DNA of 30,695 nt from contig PJAB01000287.1 of assembly GCA_002887195.1 (NCBI GenBank), positions 1-30,695 on the forward strand. The letters run 5' to 3'. This DNA is from Chrysochromulina parva (taxonomy: Eukaryota; Haptophyta; Prymnesiales; Chrysochromulinaceae). Position numbers and translations under genes: made by a program. Within the stretch, counting starts at the first letter, position 1; each line of letters opens with the position of its first letter. Of the stretch, positions 1-7,750 are shown piece after piece. The notes under the pieces are model-generated. The model did no database searches, was not told where the DNA came from, and saw only the letters and a list, made by a program, of their open reading frames with translations.

Positions 1-1269
1 CTGCTGACGCTTGGCGTCGTGCGGCCAACGGTACCGGTCGAGAAGCGCCCCGACCTCGTCGGCGGGAAGCCTGAAGCCATGCTCGGTGATATGATCGAGC
101 GCGCCATTCGGAAGGATGCGATGCTCGACGAAGCGCTTGAGGCCAGCGACGAGCGGCGCCGCGGTGTGACTAGCCATCGAGCACTCGCGGCTGAGGGTAT
201 CGGTGATCTCTTGCACCTTGGCGAACGAGACCTCTGGCGCCATCGAGGTGTGCACACGCGAGAGCACGAAGATTTTCCCGCAGCACTCCTGAAAGGCGGC
301 GGCGCTCTCTTTGGACATGTTCGCGTCGAGATAAGGGCGCAGCTTGGCCAGCCCGGCTGCCCTAGAGTCCGCCTTGAAGACGGCATCGATGGTCTCTTCG
401 TAGATCAAGCTGAAGGCATCGCGGGCCCGCGGGGTCGTGCCTGCATCCAAGGCCACTTCCGAGCCCGCCGTCGGAGCCATCGAGACCGTGTCGCGCGAGC
501 TCCTGCGTCGTGGACCTAGATCTGGAAGCACGCGTGCCACGTCATCGTCTACATCCGGGCCGCTTACGCCCACATGTGATGCCTTCGTCGCTGTGGCCAT
601 GTTCGGCGCTGTGGCTATCACTGCTGCAGCCACAGGGCGCATGCGGCATGGCGCCGCGCACGACAGCCGATCCGGAGCGACGACGCTGCCGCTGTCGATG
701 TCCTGAGGTGCCGCATTGGCAATGGTCTTGAGCAACGAGATTCGGTCTTGCAACTGCTCCATCTCTTCGAGTGCCGCCTGCAGCTCCTTGGAGTGTTCCA
801 TTTGCCGAGCCGGTTCCGACCGTGCGGCCCTTGGCACTTCCGACGAGATGGTGAAGCTATTCGACGGCGAAGAGACTTCACTCCCATCGCCGTCGCTGAG
901 CTGAATTGGCGTCGTGCTCCACGCCACCGTGCTGTCGCTTTTGCCATTCTGCCCGACTCTTGACTCTTGCCCGAATCGGAGATGATTCTCGGGATGCGGC
1001 GAAGTACGCGTCCACGCTGAACGAGGGCTTCGCGGTGAACGAGGGCTTGCGCCGCCGAGAGAGCTGCTCGAGCTGCTCGAGCTGCTCGCTGCCCGCTTCA
1101 ACTCATACTGTTCCTTTCGTAGTAGATCAGTAAAGATCATCGCTGCGTGTGCCGTGCCTCGCTCGATGACCCTCGGAGAACGGCTCATGGTGGAGACGAC
1201 GAACGAATCCATATGAGGCGGCCCTCCCGCTTGCATAGCGAGCGGCGAGCGGCGAGGGGTATGAGACAT
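1..1269 (-). CDS. Unknown protein, 3' end beyond left edge (partial)
   Basis: A minus-strand reading frame stays open for 423 codons from ATG 1269 to the first base of the window, so the C-terminus is missing. The frame has no ATG between its upstream stop (TAG near 1484) and 1269. Internal ATGs at 1236, 1212, 1188 and 1140 are alternative starts. The N-terminal 130 residues are low complexity: an eight-serine run (AGC/TCG codons, 1060-1086) and SPR-SPR-SPR triplets. A short heptad-like helix follows (MEHSKELQAALEEMEQLQDR, about 805-745), then an Ala/Val-rich linker. The last 140 visible residues look globular and mostly helical (DAFSLIYEETIDAVFKADSR, then CCGKIFVLSRVHTS). I do not recognise the family. 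Codon use is GC-rich like the other genes. The open frame itself is directly visible; that it is expressed is inference. Confidence 0.6.
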   Translation of the reverse strand, partial: MSHTPRRSPLAMQAGGPPHMDSFVVSTMSRSPRVIERGTAHAAMIFTDLLRKEQYELKRAASSSSSSSSSLGGASPRSPRSPRSAWTRTSPHPENHLRFGQESRVGQNGKSDSTVAWSTTPIQLSDGDGSEVSSPSNSFTISSEVPRAARSEPARQMEHSKELQAALEEMEQLQDRISLLKTIANAAPQDIDSGSVVAPDRLSCAAPCRMRPVAAAVIATAPNMATATKASHVGVSGPDVDDDVARVLPDLGPRRRSSRDTVSMAPTAGSEVALDAGTTPRARDAFSLIYEETIDAVFKADSRAAGLAKLRPYLDANMSKESAAAFQECCGKIFVLSRVHTSMAPEVSFAKVQEITDTLSRECSMASHTAAPLVAGLKRFVEHRILPNGALDHITEHGFRLPADEVGALLDRYRWPHDAKRQQ

Positions 1270-1352
1270 TGAACTCTGATTCTGACTCCGAGTGCACGCG
1301 CACTCATCGAATGCCGGGAATCTCGGATAGATTCGTTTCGGGAGCGTATCAC

Positions 1353-1560
1353 CGTCGGCCCTTTTTGATGAAGTGATCGCCGATAAAGTTGAATGCCGTC
1401 GGCCCTTTATAGAAAAAGGGCCGACTAACGGCCTTGCAACAGAGGCGCTGGTACTTACTTTGCTTGCTTTTCCTGCGCACCCTTCCTACCATGAGAGCTT
1501 GAGAGGCGGGCCTTCTCCGCGGCCGCCGTCCCGCGCGAACAACAAGTACTGCGAGCGAGC
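1353..1560. repeat. Dispersed repeat, copy 1 (GTCGGCCC hairpin plus shared tail)
   Basis: GTCGGCCCTTT units at about 1354 and 1407 flank or form an imperfect hairpin: GTCGGCCCTTTATAG is followed directly by AAAAAGGGCCGAC. Downstream, a stretch beginning GGCGCTGGTACTT and ending CCTTCTCCGCGGCC matches the 2213-2292 region with small indels. Hairpin units plus a shared tail suggest a short non-autonomous mobile element. No transposase and no clear target-site duplication were seen. Confidence 0.55.
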
Positions 1561-1654
1561 CCGCCCCTGATTAGTCATTGAGTGAGTTATTGAGACACAG
1601 ACACACCGTAGTATACGGCGGGTACAGGTCGAGATATCTACTGAGGCTCAAATA

Positions 1655-1680
1655 GGATATCGATATTAATATCGATATCC
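1655..1680. repeat. Perfect 26-bp AT-rich palindrome
   Basis: The 13-base half GGATATCGATATT is followed immediately by its exact reverse complement, giving a 26-bp dyad with no spacer. It contains two nested GATATC/ATCGAT motifs. It stands out as AT-rich in GC-rich surroundings and sits about 390 bp upstream of the left-edge minus-strand gene. It could be a binding site for a dimeric protein or the end of a mobile element; the sequence does not decide. Confidence 0.7.
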
Positions 1681-1710
1681 CAGAGCAGCACACGCAGCGA
1701 GCTAGGTAGA

Positions 1711-1757
1711 ACAGACTCACTCACTCACTCACTCTCACTTAACTCTCACTCACTCAC
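1711..1757. repeat. CTCA microsatellite
   Basis: Near-perfect runs of the tetranucleotide CTCA, interrupted once around CTCTCACTTAA. A simple sequence repeat with no coding content. Confidence 0.75.
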
Positions 1758-2038
1758 GCTATGTATGACACTATGCCCATGTGACCACTGGCTTGAAGTC
1801 AGCGAGGCAGGGACGCGTTTATGGGACGCGTTGGCCGTCGCTACATGTAACAGCGGAGAACGTGCCGGCAGGCAATGCTGCTTTATATGGCACAATCATC
1901 GAGCGATTTCAAGTCTAAACCCAGATTCAGGCGAGCTCGGCTGCTACTCGGCAGCTCGCAATCCCGGTTGACACTTGAAAGTCTTTAATCTTGTCGGCCC
2001 TTTTTCTATAAATACGCTTAATTTCGTCGGCCCTTTTT

Positions 2039-2138
2039 CGATGAAAGAGGGCCGACGAACGGCCGTGCATGCGTGCCACAAAAAGACTCGATGAAAGAGG
2101 GCCGACGAACGGCCGTGCATGCGTGCCACAAAAAGACG
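2039..2138. repeat. 50-bp direct tandem duplication
   Basis: Bases 2039-2086 are repeated exactly at 2089-2136 (period 50). The unit begins CGATGAAAGAGGGCCGACGA and ends in ACAAAAAGAC. The lack of divergence implies a recent duplication. It may also be an assembly effect, which read depth would show. Confidence 0.85.
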
Positions 2139-2166
2139 TGTGTCGATTCAACTGACCCTTTCTCAA
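2138..2166 (+). repeat. Dispersed motif B, copy 1
   Basis: A 29-bp sequence with the core GATTCAACTGACCCTTTCTC, identical over all 29 bp to 6453-6481. Its 22-bp core is found inverted at 28928-28949. In all three places it lies in intergenic DNA next to other repeats. Confidence 0.8.
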
Positions 2167-2701
2167 AAAGACACAAAAGACGTCGTTCGAGGGGGGGTCG
2201 TTTGGTAATATGTTGGCGCTGGTACTTCTTTTGCCTGCGTCGCCTGTGCGCACCTCGTTCCTACCACGAGAGACGGGCCTTCTCCGCGGCCCGCGCGCGA
2301 AGGTGTGCGTGTGCACAGCTGCACACTGACATACAATTGTATGGTACCGCAGAATTTCAGAATGCCGCACGAGCTTGCAGTGCAGACCGCAGATGAGTCC
2401 TGTGCATGCCGCACACCTAGACTTTTGTTGAGTTGCGCAGACTTTTGTTGAGTTGGGCTAAATCTTCGAGGAGTCCTAGCGGCACATCGCAGCCGCGACC
2501 TTCTCAACCAAATTAGGCTACAAAAGCAGCCTTGACCCCAAGTCAAATCGAGGATGGAATAGACAATTCGAATGTGCTCCAGCTGGGGTGGAAGGGAGTC
2601 GACGGAGATGGCGGAGGGGGTACTTGACTTGACCCACACAATGCATGCGGCCGTTTCGAAAAAACATAGAGACCCAACCATGACTCTGCGAACGCTGCAC
2701 C

Positions 2702-4936
2702 ATGACCCCATTCTCCGCGTTAGACCTGGACGACGACGAGCGCCCGGGGTTTCGACGACGATCTGGCGAGCGCCCATACAGCCCCACGATCGCGGCCGAC
2801 TGCGCTACTCTTCTTGAAGCGGTGCGCAGCCGTTCGGTGCTGCTCGTCAAAGCCACTTGGCTCTTGGATCGGGCTGGATGGCGCTGGCTCGAGGTTGAGG
2901 ACTTGGTTGAGGCTGGCACGTCGAGCCGTCGTGGCGGCTACCAGAAAAAGGAGAAGCAGTACCTGCAGCGCCTACCTCCGCAGCCGCTGCCATCTCGGCT
3001 CGCGCTCGAGCACGAGCATCGCCATGCCATCCTGACCGCCGACGAGCTCGTGGGGCTCCACGAGAGGCACGCGGCGACGCTCTCTGCAATCTCCGCGGCG
3101 GGTCACGACGCGCACGCGCTGGAGGGGTCGGCAATCGTGGTCGTGAGTGCATGCTGGGTACGCCCTGACGCGCCCGACCCGGACTGCCACACCCTCGCGC
3201 TCGTAGCCGCTCAGCTCGCGACCGACTACAGCCGCTTGCGCTCCGTTGGCCTTGTGGAGCTCGGCGTGTTGATCGACTACTGTGCGTATGATGTCCTGCG
3301 AGACCCCGAGCTGCCGGAGCCCAAGGGTGCGCCCGAGGCTGGCGCTGCGGGCGTATCGGCCCCTGCAGAGCCTCCGCAGAGCCTCCGGAAAGGTTCCGTC
3401 GAGGCGGAGGCAGAGGAGGCGGCACGGCATAGGACTTGGGAGCGCGCGCTCGAGGCGGCGCCTCTATGGCTCACCCACCGGCTGACAACGGTGTACGTGG
3501 TGGTGGCCGAGGCGCCAGGTCTCGTGAGAGCCGACGAGGACGGTCTCGTCGCCACAGTGCCGGTGAGCCGTGACGAGCTCGGCCGAGTTCTCTTTGAAGA
3601 GGCGCTCGCCTTTCTCACGCCCAAGGGGAAGGTCTGCTCGGGTTTTGGTCCGTCCGTCGGACGGCATGCATGGCTTGAGCGCCATCTGGGGGCGGCCAAC
3701 GAGCAGCACGCGGCGGGGGAAGCCATCGTCCCGATCACAAAGTTGGTCGAGATGGCGACGGCCACGGGCACGAGAGGCTGCGGAGGCGCCACGTCTCCAA
3801 GGGCCGTCCTGCGCGAACGCTATCCTTATCAGCCGCCGCCACCGCCGCCCGGCGCCCGGTTCGGAGGCGGTGACGACGAGGACACAGAGCCGACGACGGC
3901 GCGCGCGTGGCGACGGCTGAGTTTCCTCGGAGGCGAGGCCAAGCTGTCCCCACCCCTCGCGCCCTCCACGTTCACCGAGCAGCTTCAGCGGCGGCGTGTC
4001 GACTTGCCCGACGAGCATCGGACCTTGGTGAGCGTGTACACGCGCGCGTGCCGGCGCTTGCTGCGCGAGCGGGCCGCGCTCGTGCTCGGCGGCTCTCCCG
4101 GCTGGGGGGATGAGGAGGTGCGTGAGCTCGCAAAGGCGCTCAGGGAGGTTGCCAAGGGGCTGCCTGAGCCGGCCTTGGAGCCGGCCAGTGTGGGTGGCGC
4201 CAAGGTGGGCGGCGGCGGTGTGGGCGGCGGTGGTAGCCATAATGGATGTGGCGGCGGCACCAACGACGACGGAAGCGACGTGGGCGGCGCCATCGAGAGT
4301 GGCACCATCGTAAGCGGCTTGGCGCGTGGAGGCCTCCTGGGCATGAGTGTCACTCAGGCTGGCGCCACTGGCGGCGCTCTCGTGTGCTCCCTCCTAGATC
4401 TCAGCTGTACCCCACGGTTGACGCACATGGGGCTCTCGTGCCTCGTCCGTACCGGTACGATGTCACCTCTGCTTCCCAATCTGACGCATCTGGATCTGCA
4501 CGGCTGCCCTCGGCTCACAAGCCTGCCCGAGTGGGTGGCGCGTCTCGGGCGACTCGAATCGCTCCGCCTCGGCCAATGCACCGCCCTCATGGCCTTGCCA
4601 GCCACCCTTGGGCGCCCAGGCTCTCCGATTGCGCTCTCACTCAAGCTGCTAGATCTCCATGGGTGCTCCCGCCTCGCGAGCCTTCCACATGGCCTGGTGG
4701 GGCTCGAGCAGCTCACCACCCTCGACCTGGCCGGATGCACCGCGCTGGACTGGGCGCTCGACACGGCGCTCGACTGGGCGAGCGAGATGCCTGACGGGAC
4801 GCCTGGAGCGATGCGTCACTGGGCGCTCAACCTCCCCTCGCTGCGTGCACTCGTCCACCCCACAGGGGCGGTCTCGTCCCTATCTCGTCCCGTCTGTACT
4901 CTGTGGGGTGAGAGCTGCGTCGAGTTTCCCGACTAA
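2702..4936 (+). CDS. Leucine-rich-repeat protein with divergent N-terminal module
   Basis: 744 codons from ATG 2702 to TAA 4934-4936. Residues about 140-310 include VSACWVRPDAPDPD, GVLIDYCAYD and TTVYVVV, spaced like GWLSPGECDPDG, FWDYASLFQ and TTVL in the gene at the right edge. I read this as a divergent copy of the same algal module. A Pro stretch (3829-3855) and a Gly-rich linker (about 4195-4265) separate it from a C-terminal LRR block (residues about 560-700) with repeats of the LTHLDLHGCPRLTSLPEWV type, typical of cysteine-containing or plant-like LRRs. No transmembrane segment or NTPase motif is visible. It could be a cytosolic sensor or adaptor; function is unknown. The true C-terminus may be altered by splicing, because a donor-like GTGAGAG (4908) and an acceptor-like CTGCAG (ending 4948) bracket the stop codon. 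Confidence 0.8.
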   Translation: MTPFSALDLDDDERPGFRRRSGERPYSPTIAADCATLLEAVRSRSVLLVKATWLLDRAGWRWLEVEDLVEAGTSSRRGGYQKKEKQYLQRLPPQPLPSRLALEHEHRHAILTADELVGLHERHAATLSAISAAGHDAHALEGSAIVVVSACWVRPDAPDPDCHTLALVAAQLATDYSRLRSVGLVELGVLIDYCAYDVLRDPELPEPKGAPEAGAAGVSAPAEPPQSLRKGSVEAEAEEAARHRTWERALEAAPLWLTHRLTTVYVVVAEAPGLVRADEDGLVATVPVSRDELGRVLFEEALAFLTPKGKVCSGFGPSVGRHAWLERHLGAANEQHAAGEAIVPITKLVEMATATGTRGCGGATSPRAVLRERYPYQPPPPPPGARFGGGDDEDTEPTTARAWRRLSFLGGEAKLSPPLAPSTFTEQLQRRRVDLPDEHRTLVSVYTRACRRLLRERAALVLGGSPGWGDEEVRELAKALREVAKGLPEPALEPASVGGAKVGGGGVGGGGSHNGCGGGTNDDGSDVGGAIESGTIVSGLARGGLLGMSVTQAGATGGALVCSLLDLSCTPRLTHMGLSCLVRTGTMSPLLPNLTHLDLHGCPRLTSLPEWVARLGRLESLRLGQCTALMALPATLGRPGSPIALSLKLLDLHGCSRLASLPHGLVGLEQLTTLDLAGCTALDWALDTALDWASEMPDGTPGAMRHWALNLPSLRALVHPTGAVSSLSRPVCTLWGESCVEFPD

Positions 4937-5365
4937 TCGTCGCTGCAGGGCTACTCGACGCTCGGTATGCACCGCACCGCCGCTGCGACGCACGAGTACC
5001 GGAGCGCGCGGGATGCGCGTGCCCCCCTGCCGGACCGGACCGTGCGAGAGAGCGTACACATCAGTTTCGTCCCGCTCACGCCCCGGTCGCGTATCTGGGC
5101 CGCTGCCGCGTACGAGTTTTTCGCCGCAGAGGCGTTATCACGTTCTCAATCGTCGAGTGACGATGAGCTACCACATCTCACTTGTACCCCCCCTGACGTG
5201 ACGGAGTAACTCACTCCAAGTGGGTATGTCCACGCGTGGGTAGTCAGGAGACTAGAAATGCCGATCCTTTGGAAATGATTTCGAGAAATGCGATGATTAC
5301 GCTGAATTGGCTCCTCACAATTCGTCCAAGCGGCCTTCCATGGGATTCGTCAGTAGGGTGTGAAT
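4937..5365. other. Interval downstream of LRR gene
   Basis: The reading frame of the LRR gene continues without another stop from the TAA at 4934 to TGA/TAA at about 5209. It has fairly protein-like content (VHISFVPLTPRSRIWAAAAY), so it may be a last exon or a decayed extension. The rest holds a duplicate of the aldolase 3' end at 5316-5338. Nothing else is recognisable. Confidence 0.4.
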
Positions 5366-5389
5366 TCACAATTCGTCCAAGCGGCCTTC
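5316..5389 (-). repeat. Duplicated 3' end of the aldolase gene
   Basis: A 23-bp sequence (CACAATTCGTCCAAGCGGCC plus TTC) occurs exactly at 5316-5338 and 5367-5389, 51 bp apart. On the minus strand it encodes the last residues EGRLDEL and the TGA stop. The copy at 5367 is the functional end; the one at 5316 lies in the 3' flank. This is a local partial duplication. Confidence 0.85.
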
Positions 5390-6246
5390 GAGCGCCGCAC
5401 GTAGCAGCATCAGGTCGGTCCCAACGGCCACGAAGCTCGCTCCCGCGTCCACAAAGCCACGGCACGTGGCCGCGTCGCCCGAGATGCTCCCATATGCGAC
5501 ACCCGACGCTTCGCAGAGCTCAAAGGCGCGCCGAACCGCCGCGGCCACCTCGGGGTGTGAAGGCTGTCCGAGGCGGCCCATCGAGGCGGCTAAGTCTGAG
5601 GGGCCGACGAAGATCCCGTCGACGCCGTCAATGGCTGCGATCTCGGGGATGCGTTCGACCGCTGCCGCGCTCTCAATCTGCACGATCGCGCACGTTTCGC
5701 GCTCGGCGAACGCGTAGTACGACTGGAGTGCGTCCGGGCTGATGGCGTACCCGGACATGCGGGCTGTGGTCATCACGCCGCGCACGCCGCGGGGTGGGTA
5801 GCGCGTCGATGCGACGGCCGCGGCCGCCTGGTCAGCCGTCTCGACCGCTGGGAACATTATGGTGCCTGCCGCGATACATGAGTCGAAAGCGTTCCATTGC
5901 ACTCATCCGCTGCAGCGCGCGGCAGCCTGAGAGGCCGTGGGTTCGAGTGCCATCTCGCCCTACGTGCGCCAAGATCGAGCACGCGCTTGACGATGACCGG
6001 ATCGGTGGCAACCGGCACGCGCACGACCGCTTCGACGGTGCCCATCGCCTGTGAGGCCTGCAGCTGTGAGAGCACCGAGGGCAGTGTATTTGGCGCGTGC
6101 TCCATGTCGATGGTGAGCCACGAAAGCATCCGCACGGTGGAGAGCAGCTCGGTCACTTGCGGACAGCACGCGGAGGCCCAGACGCCTAGCAAGCCGCGCG
6201 GCTCGCGCGTCAGCAGCGCTCGCTTGAAGGTATTGGGGCGAAGCAT
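5366..6246 (-). CDS. HpcH/HpaI-family aldolase (two exons)
   Basis: Exon 1 is 6246-5964 and exon 2 is 5865-5366. Removing the 98-bp GT-AG intron (5963-5866) joins VLDLGA to R-TIMFPAVETADQA, restoring the family motif LDxGAQTxxxPxV. The product has 260 residues, the usual length for 4-hydroxy-2-oxoheptanedioate or 2-keto-3-deoxy-L-rhamnonate aldolases. These are class II, metal-dependent enzymes that split 2-keto-3-deoxy acids to pyruvate plus an aldehyde. The expected catalytic residues are visible: His50 in IDMEHAPN, Arg76 in VVRVP, Glu159 in VQIESAAAVE and Asp185 in GIFVGPSDLAASMG. No targeting peptide is evident, so a cytosolic site is likely. The family is common in bacteria; an old transfer followed by intron gain is possible but not shown. 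Exact substrate unknown. Confidence 0.92.
5866..5963 (-). other. Aldolase intron with internal stem
   Basis: The intron begins GTAGGGCGAG (5963) and ends CGCGGCAG (5866). Its last eight bases pair perfectly with CTGCCGCG (5925-5918), and a second pair, ATGAGT/ACTCAT, nests inside. The 3' splice site therefore lies in a predicted stem. The plus strand of the intron also has a B-box-like GGTTCGAGTGCC (5940-5951), but no tRNA fold can be built. Confidence 0.75.
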
Positions 6247-6452
6247 CGAGCGCGCCGAAGGGGAGACGTCCTTCGTCCAGCGTGAACGTTAACACCGGCA
6301 CGGGGGCCGATAGATGAAGTGTGGCTGGGACGGGGGGTGGGGGCCGGATCCTTGAAAATCCTCGCCGGTGTCTTAGTCCACCGAGCGACGCGACCGCGGT
6401 GACTGCGCCCGTCTGTCCTGTGTTTCGTGTGGTAGTGGCTGGTCGGTACCTT

Positions 6453-6481
6453 GTGTGTCGATTCAACTGACCCTTTCTCAA
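6453..6481 (+). repeat. Dispersed motif B, copy 2
   Basis: Identical over 29 bp to 2138-2166 (core GATTCAACTGACCCTTTCTC). It is followed directly by repeat block D (6481-6560), so the two families are adjacent here. Confidence 0.8.
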
Positions 6482-6565
6482 CACGACAGACGTGCAACAC
6501 CAGTGCTCGGCACTGTTCCTGCCCGCTCAGGATGCACACACCTTACACGACCCCAGCGTGAAGAG
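6481..6565 (+). repeat. Repeat block D, copy 1
   Basis: Starts ACACGACAGACG, contains CGGCACTGTTCCTGCCCGCT and ends CACACACCTTACACGACCCC. It matches 10299-10385 upstream of ISWI with substitutions and a short indel. It lies about 230 bp upstream of the methyltransferase ATG. The 14-bp sequence GTGAACGTTAACAC that opens the 10289 copy also occurs separately at 6282-6295. Confidence 0.7.
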
Positions 6566-6793
6566 GGCTGCGGGGAAATCCTTGGGTATGCGCGCCACGC
6601 GCCACCGGCTCGCGACCTTCGTAGAGATCTAGCTAGGTGTGAAGAAGGTGCGAGGAATTCGAAATACTCAGAGTACGGAGCAGTCGAGTCCACTTGCTAA
6701 AATTGGTTCAGTGTCACGAAATTCTCTGAAGTTTTGGTATAGTGCTCGAAAAGTCGCCGGCCCGGGTTTCACAAGCAGGTCGCGGCGCTTATC

Positions 6794-7750
6794 ATGCTGG
6801 TCGGCGATGGTTGTTCAAACCAGGCGCTGAGATGGACCGAGAGCGCGGAACACCTTGCTTTCATCATGCGCAGCACCAGCAAATCTGACAAAGCACGCGC
6901 ACATTCATACGAGTACCTCTACCACCGCCAGCTGGGGCCCATCGCACACCGCGCGTGTGACTGCCTTAAGAACAACAGCAACAACCAGCGCGCGCGCGGC
7001 GCGCGCGCCGCACGCTCGACTTCAGAGTGCAAGCCAATTCGGTTCTTGGAGATTGGACTGGGCTGTGGTATGCCATGGGGAGCGGGCGCAAGCGTCGAGA
7101 TGTGGCATAATCTGTTTCGGCCGCCTCTCAAGTTGGAGCTTCACATCCTCGAGCTTGACCGGCCGTGTTCCGAAAAGTGGACAGCAGCACACCGCACGCG
7201 TGCGACAGTCCACGTGGGCAGCCAATCATCGCCGGCGGACCTCGACCGGCTATACAATGCGTCAGGCGCGTCTCCATTCGACGTTGTGGCCGACGATGGG
7301 TCGCACAGACCGCAAGACCAGCTTGTGACGCTGCAGCATGCCTTGGAGCGGCGACGAGTCGCGCCCGGCGGCGTGTACATTGTGGAAGATATAATGGACT
7401 CGTGCCTCTCGTGGCGCGGTCCGAGCTGCTTCCTCGACCGTTACGGCAACGCCACTCTGTTCGCGAAGGTGGTCGATTGGCAACGTGACATGTCGCAAGG
7501 ATTCGTGCCGTTGCCAGGCGTGCGTAGCATCAATTTCTTCCAAGAGGGTGTCGCGTTCGAGGTGTACGCGAACTCGGACCTCGGGGCCACGAGGCGTGCC
7601 GACTCTCCGCCCTTGGAAGAGATTCGTCGTCAGCATCTCCGAGCTCAACGAGTACCTCTACCACCTTTATTAGCTCGGCTGCGAGGTGCGACGACGCCTT
7701 GGGGCTACAATAGTAGAGAGGCTCGTAGCTCTCAGGGACGCCGTGTGTAG
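6794..7750 (+). CDS. Class I SAM methyltransferase-like protein (hard-surface/CmcI-like type)
   Basis: 318 codons from ATG 6794. The upstream frame is closed by TAG near 6741, with no earlier Met. Signatures of this group run in order: SDKARAHSYEYLYHRQLGPI, the SAM motif I FLEIGLGCGMPWG, ILELDRPCSEKW (motif II acidic residue), FDVVADDGSHRPQDQ and PGGVYIVEDI. These match a class I Rossmann methyltransferase family found in fungi (hard-surface induced proteins) and algae and related to CmcI/MycE O-methyltransferases. The substrate is not known; a sugar or secondary metabolite hydroxyl would fit the relatives. No signal peptide is seen at this start. The last 40 residues are Arg/Pro-rich and unlike a conserved C-terminus. 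An alternative frame ending ISELNEYLYHLY at 7673 is more protein-like there, so the 3' end is uncertain. Confidence 0.8.
   Translation: MLVGDGCSNQALRWTESAEHLAFIMRSTSKSDKARAHSYEYLYHRQLGPIAHRACDCLKNNSNNQRARGARAARSTSECKPIRFLEIGLGCGMPWGAGASVEMWHNLFRPPLKLELHILELDRPCSEKWTAAHRTRATVHVGSQSSPADLDRLYNASGASPFDVVADDGSHRPQDQLVTLQHALERRRVAPGGVYIVEDIMDSCLSWRGPSCFLDRYGNATLFAKVVDWQRDMSQGFVPLPGVRSINFFQEGVAFEVYANSDLGATRRADSPPLEEIRRQHLRAQRVPLPPLLARLRGATTPWGYNSREARSSQGRRV

Larger units (their letters stand above)
1993..2300. repeat. Dispersed repeat, copy 2, with internal duplication
   Basis: Starts with two GTCGGCCCTTTTT units (about 1995 and 2025). The second forms an inverted pair with AGGGCCGACG a few bases on (loop TTTTTCGATGAAAG). 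It carries the 50-bp tandem duplication at 2039-2138 and a copy of the GATTCAACTGACC motif (2138-2166). It ends with the GGCGCTGGTACTT to CCTTCTCCGCGGCC tail also found in the 1353-1560 copy. Same interpretation as that copy: a short non-autonomous repeat. Confidence 0.55.
1270..2701. other. Repeat-rich intergenic region
   Basis: No convincing gene lies in these 1.4 kb. The region holds GTCGGCCC-type inverted repeats near 1353, 1406, 1995 and 2025, two diverged copies of a longer segment (about 1445-1540 and 2213-2292), and a 50-bp tandem duplication. It also has a 26-bp palindrome, a CTCA microsatellite and a 17-bp sequence repeated at 2419 and 2439. Open frames here are short, change frame across repeats and have no family resemblance. 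The part nearest 2701 presumably contains the 5' region of the LRR gene, but no TATA box or initiator can be assigned. Confidence 0.6.

Noticed and set aside
2163..2777. 204-residue minus-strand frame
   Set aside because: It has mixed composition with many Cys/Arg, runs through the repeat copy and into the LRR gene's 5' end, and resembles no family.
3464..4240. Minus-strand frame inside the LRR gene
   Set aside because: Arg/Ala-rich antisense composition with no family; the plus frame carries the LRRs.
5935..5963. tRNA gene suggested by GGTTCGAG in the aldolase intron
   Set aside because: The closing T-stem pair fails (G opposite G), and no matching acceptor or anticodon arm can be found at the right distance on either strand.
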